Assembly: GCF_047675955.1 (NCBI RefSeq)
Contig: NW_027328070.1
Location: 186,001 to 250,000 of the forward strand
Length of the DNA stretch: 64,000 nt
Reading direction: 5' to 3'
DNA from: Chlorocebus sabaeus
Lineage: Eukaryota > Chordata > Mammalia > Primates > Cercopithecidae
The position numbers and the translations under genes were made by a program. The notes below the pieces were generated by a model. That model did no database searches. It worked only from the letters and a program-made list of their open reading frames with translations, and was not told where the DNA came from. Shown piece after piece: positions 1 to 10,900 of the stretch (position 1 is its first letter; the number at the start of each line of letters is the position of its first letter).

Positions 1-100
1 TGGAATTTGCATAGTGATATTTGGAATCCCATAGAGGGCTATGGTGAAAATGGAAATAACTTCAGTTAAAAAATGAAAAGAAGCTTTCCGAGAAACTGCT
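1..100 (+). repeat. Partial monomer m22 (right part) at window edge
   Basis: The first 100 bases match the right-hand part of monomer m22 (compare 3773-3872), including the m22-specific 'gcatagtgatatttggaat' stretch. The 22-mer unit to its left is cut off by the window edge. Confidence 0.9.
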
Positions 101-1946
101 TTGTGTTCTGTTAATTCATCTCAAAGAGTTACAGCTTTCCCCTCAAGAAGCCTTCCGCTAAGACTGTTTTTGAGGAATTTCCAAAGTGATATGTGGAAGC
201 CCATAGAGGGCTATGGTGAAAATGGAAATATCGTAAGATACTTACCGAAAAGAAGCTGTCTGAAAAACTGCTTTGTGTTCTGTTAGTTCATCTCACAGAG
301 CTACAGCTTTTCCCTCAAGAAGCCGTTCACTAAGACTGTTTTGTGAAATTTGCAAAGTGATATTTGGAAGCCCATAGAGGGCTAAGGTGAAAAAGGAAAT
401 ATCTTCCGTTAAAAACTGGAAAGAACCATTCTGAGAAAATGCGGTGTGTTCTGTTAGTACATATCACCGAGCTACAGCTTTCCCCTCAGGAAGCCGTTCA
501 CTAAGACTGTTCTTGTGGAATTGCAAAGTGATATTTGGAGGCACATAGAGGGCAATGGTGAAAAAGGAAACATCCTAAGATAAAAACTGAAAAGAAGCTT
601 TCTGAGAAACTGCTTTGTGTTCTGTTAATTCAACTCACAGTTACTCTTTTACCTCAGGAAGCCTTTCGCTAAGGCTGTTGTTGTGGAATTTACAAAGTGA
701 TATTTTGAAGCCCATAGAGGGCTATGGTGAAAAAGGAAATACCTTCAGTTAAAAACTGAAAAGAAGCTTTCTGAGAAACTGCTTTGTGTTCTGTTAATTC
801 ATCTCAAAGAGTTACTGCTTTTGCCTCAAGAATCCTTCCGCTAAGACTGTTTTCGTGGAATTTCCAAAGTGATATTTCGATACCCATAGTAGGCTATGGT
901 GAAAATGGAAATATCCTAAGATAAAAACCGAAAAGAAGCTGTATGGAAAGCTGCTTTGTGTTTTGTTAGTTCACTCACAGAGTTACAGCTTTCCCCTCAA
1001 GGAGCCGTTAACTAAGACTGTTTTGTGAAATTTGCAAAGTGATATTTGGAAGCCCATAGAGGGCTAAGGTGAAAAAGGAAATATCTTCCGCTAAAAACTG
1101 GAAAGAACCATTCTGAGAAAATGCGGTGTGTTCTGTTAGTACATATCACCGAGGTACAGCTTTCCTCTCAAGAAGCCTTTCGCTAAGACTGTTCTTGTGG
1201 GATTTCCAAAGTGATATTTGGAAGCCCATAGAGGGCTATAGTGAAAAAGGAAATATCTTCAGTTAAATACTGGAAAGAAGCTTTCTGAAAGACTGCTTTG
1301 TGTTCTGTTAATTCATCTCACAGAGTTACAGCTTCCCCCCTCAAGAAGCCTTTCGCTAAGACTGTTCTTGTGGAATTTGCAAAGTCATATTTGGAAGCCC
1401 ATAGAGGACTATGGTGAAAAAGGAACTAACTTCCGTTAAAAACTGGAAAGAAGATTTGTGAGAAACTGCTTTGTGTTCTGTTAATTCAACTCACAGAGTT
1501 ACAGATTTCCCCTTCAGAAGCCTTTCGCTAAGACTGTTCTTCTGGAATTTGCAAAGTGATATTTGGAAGCCCATGGAGGGCTACGGTGAAAAGGGAAATA
1601 ACTTCCGTTAAAAACTGGAAAGAAGCTTTCTGAGAAACTGCCGTGTGTTCTGTTAATACATCTCACCGAGTTACAGCTTTCCCCTCAAGAAGCCTTTCTA
1701 TAAGACTGTTCTTGTGGAATTTGCAAAGTGATACTTGGAAGCCCATAGAGGGCTATTTTTAAAATGGAAATATCCTAGGATAAAAACCGAAAAGAAGCTG
1801 TCTGAGAAACTGCTTTGTGTTGTGTTAGTTCATCTCACAGTGTTACAGCTTTCCCCTCAAGAAGCCCTTCACAAAGACTGTTCTTGTGAAATTTGCAAAC
1901 TGATATTTGTAATCCCATAGAGGACTTTGGTGAAAAAGGAAATATC

Positions 1947-1963
1947 TTTCGTTAAAAACTGGA
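1947..1963 (+). promoter_or_regulatory. CENP-B-box-like site, one core base short (m11)
   Basis: tttcgttaaaaactgga compared with the box nTTCGnnnnAnnCGGGn has eight of the nine essential bases; only the second base of CGGG differs (T for G). It lies 22 bp downstream of the start of the pJ-alpha position (1925-1941), so it is not the homologous place of a true CENP-B box. Binding is unproven and may be weak or absent. The site recurs in m11 of most units; it is lost at 19258 ('ttcattaaa') and at 52203 and 61470 ('ttaacaac'). Confidence 0.4.
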
Positions 1964-2434
1964 AAGAAGATTTCTGAGAAACTGCTTTGTGTTCTGTTAA
2001 TTCATCTCAGAGAGTTACAGATTTCCCCTCAAGAGGCCGTTCACTAAGACTGTTCTTGTGGAATTTGCAAAGTGATATTTTGAAGCCCATAGTGGACTAT
2101 GGTGAAAAAGGAAATATCTTCCGCTAAAAACTGGAAAGAACCTTTCTGAGAAACTGCTTTGTGTTCCGTTAATTAATCTCACAGAGTTACAGCTTTCCTA
2201 TCATGAAGCCGATCACTAAGGCTGTTCTTTTGGAATATGCAAAGTGATATTTGGAAGCCCATAGAGGGCTACGGTGAAAAAGGAAATATCCTAAGACAAA
2301 AACTGAAAAGAAGCTTTCTGAGAAACTGCTTTGTGTTCTGTTAATTCATCTCACAGAGTTACATTTCCCTCTAAAAGCCTTTCGCTAAGGCTGTTGTCGA
2401 ATTTGCAAAGTGATATTTGGAAGCCCATAGAGGG

Positions 2435-2451
2435 CTATGGTGAAAAAGGAA
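2435..2451 (-). promoter_or_regulatory. pJ-alpha type box (representative copy, m14)
   Basis: The 17 bases ctatggtgaaaaaggaa match the reverse complement of the pJ-alpha consensus TTCCTTTTYCACCRTAG as I remember it. This is the alternative to the CENP-B box at the same place in alphoid monomers. Most monomers of the window carry this box or a one- to three-base variant, and none carries a CENP-B box at this position. Clear losses are in m10 ('ctatttttaaaatggaa', 1753-1769) and in the 'cttaaaa' alleles of monomer x. The protein bound in monkeys is not something I can state. Confidence 0.7.
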
Positions 2452-3660
2452 ATATCTTCAGTTAAAAACTGGAAAGAAGCTTTCTGAGAAACTGCCATGT
2501 GTTCTGATAATAGACCTCACCCAGTTACAGCTTTCCCTTCAAGAAGCCTTTCGCTAAGACTGTTGTTGCGGGATTTGCAAAATGATATTTGGAAGCCCAT
2601 AGAGCGCTATGGTGAAAAAGGAAATATCTTCTGTTACAAAGCGGAAAGAAGCTTTCTGAGAAACTCCTTTTTGTTCTGTTAATTCACCTCAAAGAGTTAC
2701 AGCTTTCCACTCAATAATTCTTTCGCTAAGACTGTTCTTGTGGAATTTGCAAAGTGAGATTTGGAAGCCCATAGAGGTCTATGGTGAAAAAGGAAATATC
2801 GTAAGATAAAAATTGAAAAGAAGCTTTCTGAGAAATTGCTTTGTGTTCTGTTAATTCATCTCACATAGTTACAACATTTCCCTCTAAAAGCCTTTCGCTA
2901 AGACTGTTCTTGTGGAATTTGCAAAGTGATATTTGGATGCCCATACTGGGTTATGTTGAAAAAGGAAATATCTTCGGTTAAAAACTGAAAAGAAGCTTTC
3001 TGAGAAACTGCTTTGTGTTCTGTTAATTCATCTCAGAGAGTTACAGCTTTCCCCTCAAGAAGTCTTTCACAAAGACTGTTCTTGTGGAATTTGCAAAGTG
3101 ATATTTGGAAGACCATAGAGGGCTATGTTGAAAAAGGAAATATAGTAAGATAAAATCCGAAAAGAAGCTTTCTGAGAAACTGCTTTGTGTTCTGTTAATT
3201 CATCTCAAAGTGTCACAGATTTCCCCTCATGAGGCCGTTCACTAAGACTGATCTTCTGAAATTTGGAAAGTGATATTTAGAATCTCATCGAGGGCAATGG
3301 TGAAAAAGGAAATATTTTCCGATAAAAACTGTAAAGAAGCTTTCTGATAAACTGCTTTGTGTTCTGTTAGTTCATCTCACAGAGTTACAGCTTTCCCTTC
3401 AAGAAGCAGTTCACTGAGACTATTCTTGTGAAATTTGCAAAGTGATATTAGAAAACTCCTAGAGGGCTATGGTGAAAAAGGAAATATCTTCCGTTAAAAA
3501 CTGGAAAGAAGCTTTTTGAGAAACTGCCGTGTGTTCTGTTAAAGCATCTCACCGAGTTACAGCTTTCCCCTCAAGAAGGCTTTCGCTAAGACTGTTCTTG
3601 TGGGATTTGCAAAGTGATATTTGGAAGTCCCTAGAGGGCTATGGTGAAAAAGGAAATATC

Positions 3661-3677
3661 TTTCGTTAAAAACTGGA
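3661..3677 (+). promoter_or_regulatory. CENP-B-box-like site, one core base short (m21)
   Basis: Identical 17 bases to the site at 1947, in monomer m21. It is present in the 22-, 19- and 31-mers but removed from the 23-mers because their deletion takes m21. Confidence 0.4.
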
Positions 3678-3872
3678 AAGAAGATATCTGAGAAACTGCT
3701 TTGTGTTCTGTTAATTCATCTCACAGAGTTACAGTTTTCCCCTCCAGAAGTCTTTCGCTTCCACTGTTCTTGTGGAATTTGCATAGTGATATTTGGAATC
3801 CCATAGAGGGCTATGGTGAAAATGGAAATAACTTCAGTTAAAAAATGAAAAGAAGCTTTCCGAGAAACTGCT

Positions 3873-6800
3873 TTGTGTTCTGTTAATTCATCTCAAAGAG
3901 TTACAGCTTTCCCCTCAAGAAGCCTTCCGCTAAGACTGTTTTTGAGGAATTTCCAAAGTGATATGTGGAAGCCCATAGAGGGCTATGGTGAAAATGGAAA
4001 TATCGTAAGATACTTACCGAAAAGAAGCTGTCTGAAAAACTGCTTTGTGTTCTGTTAGTTCATCTCACAGAGCTACAGCTTTTCCCTCAAGAAGCCGTTC
4101 ACTAAGACTGTTTTGTGAAATTTGCAAAGTGATATTTGGAAGCCCATAGAGGGCTAAGGTGAAAAAGGAAATATCTTCCGTTAAAAACTGGAAAGAACCA
4201 TTCTGAGAAAATGCGGTGTGTTCTGTTAGTACATATCACCGAGCTACAGCTTTCCCCTCAGGAAGCCGTTCACTAAGACTGTTCTTGTGGAATTGCAAAG
4301 TGATATTTGGAGGCACATAGAGGGCAATGGTGAAAAAGGAAACATCCTAAGATAAAAACTGAAAAGAAGCTTTCTGAGAAACTGCTTTGTGTTCTGTTAA
4401 TTCAACTCACAGTTACTCTTTTACCTCAGGAAGCCTTTCGCTAAGGCTGTTGTTGTGGAATTTACAAAGTGATATTTTGAAGCCCATAGAGGGCTATGGT
4501 GAAAAAGGAAATACCTTCAGTTAAAAACTGAAAAGAAGCTTTCTGAGAAACTGCTTTGTGTTCTGTTAATTCATCTCAAAGAGTTACTGCTTTTGCCTCA
4601 AGAATCCTTCCGCTAAGACTGTTTTCGTGGAATTTCCAAAGTGATATTTCGATACCCATAGTAGGCTATGGTGAAAATGGAAATATCCTAAGATAAAAAC
4701 CGAAAAGAAGCTGTATGGAAAGCTGCTTTGTGTTTTGTTAGTTCACTCACAGAGTTACAGCTTTCCCCTCAAGGAGCCGTTAACTAAGACTGTTTTGTGA
4801 AATTTGCAAAGTGATATTTGGAAGCCCATAGAGGGCTAAGGTGAAAAAGGAAATATCTTCCGCTAAAAACTGGAAAGAACCATTCTGAGAAAATGCGGTG
4901 TGTTCTGTTAGTACATATCACCGAGGTACAGCTTTCCTCTCAAGAAGCCTTTCGCTAAGACTGTTCTTGTGGGATTTCCAAAGTGATATTTGGAAGCCCA
5001 TAGAGGGCTATAGTGAAAAAGGAAATATCTTCAGTTAAATACTGGAAAGAAGCTTTCTGAAAGACTGCTTTGTGTTCTGTTAATTCATCTCACAGAGTTA
5101 CAGCTTCCCCCCTCAAGAAGCCTTTCGCTAAGACTGTTCTTGTGGAATTTGCAAAGTCATATTTGGAAGCCCATAGAGGACTATGGTGAAAAAGGAACTA
5201 ACTTCCGTTAAAAACTGGAAAGAAGATTTGTGAGAAACTGCTTTGTGTTCTGTTAATTCAACTCACAGAGTTACAGATTTCCCCTTCAGAAGCCTTTCGC
5301 TAAGACTGTTCTTCTGGAATTTGCAAAGTGATATTTGGAAGCCCATGGAGGGCTACGGTGAAAAGGGAAATAACTTCCGTTAAAAACTGGAAAGAAGCTT
5401 TCTGAGAAACTGCCGTGTGTTCTGTTAATACATCTCACCGAGTTACAGCTTTCCCCTCAAGAAGCCTTTCTATAAGACTGTTCTTGTGGAATTTGCAAAG
5501 TGATACTTGGAAGCCCATAGAGGGCTATTTTTAAAATGGAAATATCCTAGGATAAAAACCGAAAAGAAGCTGTCTGAGAAACTGCTTTGTGTTGTGTTAG
5601 TTCATCTCACAGTGTTACAGCTTTCCCCTCAAGAAGCCCTTCACAAAGACTGTTCTTGTGAAATTTGCAAACTGATATTTGTAATCCCATAGAGGACTTT
5701 GGTGAAAAAGGAAATATCTTTCGTTAAAAACTGGAAAGAAGATTTCTGAGAAACTGCTTTGTGTTCTGTTAATTCATCTCAGAGAGTTACAGATTTCCCC
5801 TCAAGAGGCCGTTCACTAAGACTGTTCTTGTGGAATTTGCAAAGTGATATTTTGAAGCCCATAGTGGACTATGGTGAAAAAGGAAATATCTTCCGCTAAA
5901 AACTGGAAAGAACCTTTCTGAGAAACTGCTTTGTGTTCCGTTAATTAATCTCACAGAGTTACAGCTTTCCTATCATGAAGCCGATCACTAAGGCTGTTCT
6001 TTTGGAATATGCAAAGTGATATTTGGAAGCCCATAGAGGGCTACGGTGAAAAAGGAAATATCCTAAGACAAAAACTGAAAAGAAGCTTTCTGAGAAACTG
6101 CTTTGTGTTCTGTTAATTCATCTCACAGAGTTACATTTCCCTCTAAAAGCCTTTCGCTAAGGCTGTTGTCGAATTTGCAAAGTGATATTTGGAAGCCCAT
6201 AGAGGGCTATGGTGAAAAAGGAAATATCTTCAGTTAAAAACTGGAAAGAAGCTTTCTGAGAAACTGCCATGTGTTCTGATAATAGACCTCACCCAGTTAC
6301 AGCTTTCCCTTCAAGAAGCCTTTCGCTAAGACTGTTGTTGCGGGATTTGCAAAATGATATTTGGAAGCCCATAGAGCGCTATGGTGAAAAAGGAAATATC
6401 TTCTGTTACAAAGCGGAAAGAAGCTTTCTGAGAAACTCCTTTTTGTTCTGTTAATTCACCTCAAAGAGTTACAGCTTTCCACTCAATAATTCTTTCGCTA
6501 AGACTGTTCTTGTGGAATTTGCAAAGTGAGATTTGGAAGCCCATAGAGGTCTATGGTGAAAAAGGAAATATCGTAAGATAAAAATTGAAAAGAAGCTTTC
6601 TGAGAAATTGCTTTGTGTTCTGTTAATTCATCTCACATAGTTACAACATTTCCCTCTAAAAGCCTTTCGCTAAGACTGTTCTTGTGGAATTTGCAAAGTG
6701 ATATTTGGATGCCCATACTGGGTTATGTTGAAAAAGGAAATATCTTCGGTTAAAAACTGAAAAGAAGCTTTCTGAGAAACTGCTTTGTGTTCTGTTAATT

Positions 6801-7644
6801 CATCTCAGAGAGTTACAGCTTTCCCCTCAAGAAGTCTTTCACAAAGACTGTTCTTGTGGAATTTGCAAAGTGATATTTGGAAGACCATAGAGGGCTATGT
6901 TGAAAAAGGAAATATAGTAAGATAAAATCCGAAAAGAAGCTTTCTGAGAAACTGCTTTGTGTTCTGTTAATTCATCTCAAAGTGTCACAGATTTCCCCTC
7001 ATGAGGCCGTTCACTAAGACTGATCTTCTGAAATTTGGAAAGTGATATTTAGAATCTCATAGAGGGCAATGGTGAAAAAGGAAATATTTTCCGATAAAAA
7101 CTCTAAAGAAGCTTTCTGATAAACTGCTTTGTGTTCTGTTAGTTCATCTCACAGAGTTACAGCTTTCCCTTCAAGAAGCAGTTCACTGAGACTATTCTTG
7201 TGAAATTTGCAAAGTGATATTAGAAAACTCCTAGAGGGCTATGGTGAAAAAGGAAATATCTTCCGTTAAAAACTGGAAAGAAGCTTTTTGAGAAACTGCC
7301 GTGTGTTCTGTTAAAGCATCTCACCGAGTTACAGCTTTCCCCTCAAGAAGGCTTTCGCTAAGACTGTTCTTGTGGGATTTGCAAAGTGATATTTGGAAGT
7401 CCCTAGAGGGCTATGGTGAAAAAGGAAATATCTTTCGTTAAAAACTGGAAAGAAGATATCTGAGAAACTGCTTTGTGTTCTGTTAATTCATCTCACAGAG
7501 TTACAGTTTTCCCCTCCAGAAGTCTTTCGCTTCCACTGTTCTTGTGGAATTTGCATAGTGATATTTGGAATCCCATAGAGGGCTATGGTGAAAATGGAAA
7601 TAACTTCAGTTAAAAAATGAAAAGAAGCTTTCCGAGAAACTGCT
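3873..7644 (+). repeat. HOR unit 2: 22-mer (m1-m22), 3772 bp
   Basis: It repeats unit 1 in the same monomer order with exactly the same length. Reading the two side by side I found only two substitutions: 3289 c to a at 7061, and 3331 g to c at 7103, both in m19/m20. The 'catagaggg' allele at 7061 reappears in the 31-mer at about 55087, so it is not simply a private mutation. Confidence 0.93.
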
Positions 7645-10600
7645 TTGTGTTCTGTTAATTCATCTCAAAGAGTTACAGCTTTCCCCTCAAGAAGCCTTCC
7701 GCTAAGACTGTTTTTGAGGAATTTCCAAAGTGATATGTGGAAGCCCATAGAGGGCTATGGTGAAAATGGAAATATCGTAAGATACTTACCGAAAAGAAGC
7801 TGTCTGAAAAACTGCTTTGTGTTCTGTTAGTTCATCTCACAGAGCTACAGCTTTTCCCTCAAGAAGCCGTTCACTAAGACTGTTTTGTGAAATTTGCAAA
7901 GTGATATTTGGAAGCCCATAGAGGGCTAAGGTGAAAAAGGAAATATCTTCCGTTAAAAACTGGAAAGAACCATTCTGAGAAAATGCGGTGTGTTCTGTTA
8001 GTACATATCACCGAGCTACAGCTTTCCCCTCAGGAAGCCGTTCACTAAGACTGTTCTTGTGGAATTGCAAAGTGATATTTGGAGGCACATAGAGGGCAAT
8101 GGTGAAAAAGGAAACATCCTAAGATAAAAACTGAAAAGAAGCTTTCTGAGAAACTGCTTTGTGTTCTGTTAATTCAACTCACAGTTACTCTTTTACCTCA
8201 GGAAGCCTTTCGCTAAGGCTGTTGTTGTGGAATTTACAAAGTGATATTTTGAAGCCCATAGAGGGCTATGGTGAAAAAGGAAATACCTTCAGTTAAAAAC
8301 TGAAAAGAAGCTTTCTGAGAAACTGCTTTGTGTTCTGTTAATTCATCTCAAAGAGTTACTGCTTTTGCCTCAAGAATCCTTCCGCTAAGACTGTTTTCGT
8401 GGAATTTCCAAAGTGATATTTCGATACCCATAGTAGGCTATGGTGAAAATGGAAATATCCTAAGATAAAAACCGAAAAGAAGCTGTATGGAAAGCTGCTT
8501 TGTGTTTTGTTAGTTCACTCACAGAGTTACAGCTTTCCCCTCAAGGAGCCGTTAACTAAGACTGTTTTGTGAAATTTGCAAAGTGATATTTGGAAGCCCA
8601 TAGAGGGCTAAGGTGAAAAAGGAAATATCTTCCGCTAAAAACTGGAAAGAACCATTCTGAGAAAATGCGGTGTGTTCTGTTAGTACATATCACCGAGGTA
8701 CAGCTTTCCTCTCAAGAAGCCTTTCGCTAAGACTGTTCTTGTGGGATTTCCAAAGTGATATTTGGAAGCCCATAGAGGGCTATAGTGAAAAAGGAAATAT
8801 CTTCAGTTAAATACTGGAAAGAAGCTTTCTGAAAGACTGCTTTGTGTTCTGTTAATTCATCTCACAGAGTTACAGCTTCCCCCCTCAAGAAGCCTTTCGC
8901 TAAGACTGTTCTTGTGGAATTTGCAAAGTCATATTTGGAAGCCCATAGAGGACTATGGTGAAAAAGGAACTAACTTCCGTTAAAAACTGGAAAGAAGATT
9001 TGTGAGAAACTGCTTTGTGTTCTGTTAATTCAACTCACAGAGTTACAGATTTCCCCTTCAGAAGCCTTTCGCTAAGACTGTTCTTCTGGAATTTGCAAAG
9101 TGATATTTGGAAGCCCATGGAGGGCTACGGTGAAAAGGGAAATAACTTCCGTTAAAAACTGGAAAGAAGCTTTCTGAGAAACTGCCGTGTGTTCTGTTAA
9201 TACATCTCACCGAGTTACAGCTTTCCCCTCAAGAAGCCTTTCTATAAGACTGTTCTTGTGGAATTTGCAAAGTGATACGTGGAAGCCCATAGAGGGCTAT
9301 TTTTAAAATGGAAATATCCTAGGATAAAAACCGAAAAGAAGCTGTCTGAGAAACTGCTTTGTGTTGTGTTAGTTCATCTCACAGTGTTACAGCTTTCCCC
9401 TCAAGAAGCCCTTCACAAAGACTGTTCTTGTGAAATTTGCAAACTGATATTTGTAATCCCATAGAGGACTTTGGTGAAAAAGGAAATATCTTTCGTTAAA
9501 AACTGGAAAGAAGATTTCTGAGAAACTGCTTTGTGTTCTGTTAATTCATCTCAGAGAGTTACAGATTTCCCCTCAAGAGGCCGTTCACTAAGACTGTTCT
9601 TGTGGAATTTGCAAAGTGATATTTTGAAGCCCATAGTGGACTATGGTGAAAAAGGAAATATCTTCCGCTAAAAACTGGAAAGAACCTTTCTGAGAAACTG
9701 CTTTGTGTTCCGTTAATTAATCTCACAGAGTTACAGCTTTCCTATCATGAAGCCGATCACTAAGGCTGTTCTTTTGGAATATGCAAAGTGATATTTGGAA
9801 GCCCATAGAGGGCTACGGTGAAAAAGGAAATATCCTAAGACAAAAACTGAAAAGAAGCTTTCTGAGAAACTGCTTTGTGTTCTGTTAATTCATCTCACAG
9901 AGTTACATTTCCCTCTAAAAGCCTTTCGCTAAGGCTGTTGTCGAATTTGCAAAGTGATATTTGGAAGCCCATAGAGGGCTATGGTGAAAAAGGAAATATC
10001 TTCAGTTAAAAACTGGAAAGAAGCTTTCTGAGAAACTGCCATGTGTTCTGATAATAGACCTCACCCAGTTACAGCTTTCCCCTCAAGAAGTCTTTCACAA
10101 AGACTGTTCTTGTGTAATTTGCAAAGTGATATTTGGAAGACCATAGAGGGCTATGTTGAAAAAGGAAATATAGTAAGATAAAATCCGAAAAGAAGCTTTC
10201 TGAGAAACTGCTTTGTGTTCTGTTAATTCATCTCAAAGTGTCACAGATTTCCCCTCATGAGGCCGTTCACTAAGACTGATCTTCTGAAATTTGGAAAGTG
10301 ATATTTAGAATCTCATCGAGGGCAATGGTGAAAAAGGAAATATTTTCCGATAAAAACTGTAAAGAAGTTTTCTGATAAACTGCTTTGTGTTCTGTTAGTT
10401 CATCTCACAGAGTTACAGCTTTCCCTTCAAGAAGCAGTTCACTGAGACTATTCTTGTGAAATTTGCAAAGTGATATTAGAAAACTCCTAGAGGGCTATGG
10501 TGAAAAAGGAAATATCTTCCGTTAAAAACTGGAAAGAAGCTTTTTGAGAAACTGCCGTGTGTTCTGTTAAAGCATCTCACCGAGTTACAGCTTTCCCCTC

Positions 10601-10900
10601 AAGAAGGCTTTCGCTAAGACTGTTCTTGTGGGATTTGCAAAGTGATATTTGGAAGTCCCTAGAGGGCTATGGTGAAAAAGGAAATATCTTTCGTTAAAAA
10701 CTGGAAAGAAGATATCTGAGAAACTGCTTTGTGTTCTGTTAATTCATCTCACAGAGTTACAGTTTTCCCCTCCAGAAGTCTTTCGCTTCCACTGTTCTTG
10801 TGGAATTTGCATAGTGATATTTGGAATCCCATAGAGGGCTATGGTGAAAATGGAAATAACTTCAGTTAAAAAATGAAAAGAAGCTTTCCGAGAAACTGCT
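7645..10900 (+). repeat. HOR unit 3: 19-mer, 3256 bp (22-mer minus three monomers)
   Basis: The order is m1-m14, an m15/m18 fusion monomer (10041-10212), then m19-m22. It is 516 bp shorter than the 22-mer, exactly three monomers. At 9279 it carries g in place of t, giving 'gatacgtgg' in m10, which the other copies lack. Confidence 0.92.
10041..10212 (+). repeat. m15/m18 fusion monomer (19-mer junction)
   Basis: It begins as m15 ('ccatgtgttctgataatag', 'ctcacccagtt') and continues as m18 ('cctcaagaagtctttcac'). The switch lies inside agttacagctttccc at 10067-10081, identical in both parents. c at 10082 is already the m18 base (m15 has t). It removes 516 bp. The m18 part has 'cttgtgtaatttgc', the allele of the 31/23-mer domain and not of the two 22-mers at left. 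Confidence 0.9.

Larger units (their letters stand above)
101..3872 (+). repeat. HOR unit 1: 22-mer (m1-m22), 3772 bp
   Basis: This is the reference 22-mer. Monomers begin at 101 (m1), 273, 444, 615, 784 (m5), 956, 1126, 1298, 1471, 1643 (m10), 1815, 1987, 2159, 2331, 2497 (m15), 2669, 2841, 3013 (m18), 3185, 3357, 3529 and 3701 (m22). Lengths are 166-173 bp. The shortest is m14 (166 bp), with small deletions around 2360-2400. Odd members are m15, with a unique 'gataatagacctcaccc' stretch; m10, with 'ctatttttaaaatgg' in place of the usual box; and m22, with 'cttccactg' in place of 'ctaagactg'. The unit after it is nearly identical. Confidence 0.93.

Noticed and set aside
2567..2576. 'gcgggattt' in m15 as part of a true CENP-B box
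   Set aside because: The CGGG is present, but no TTCG lies at the required seven-base distance upstream, and most other copies read 'gtgggattt'.
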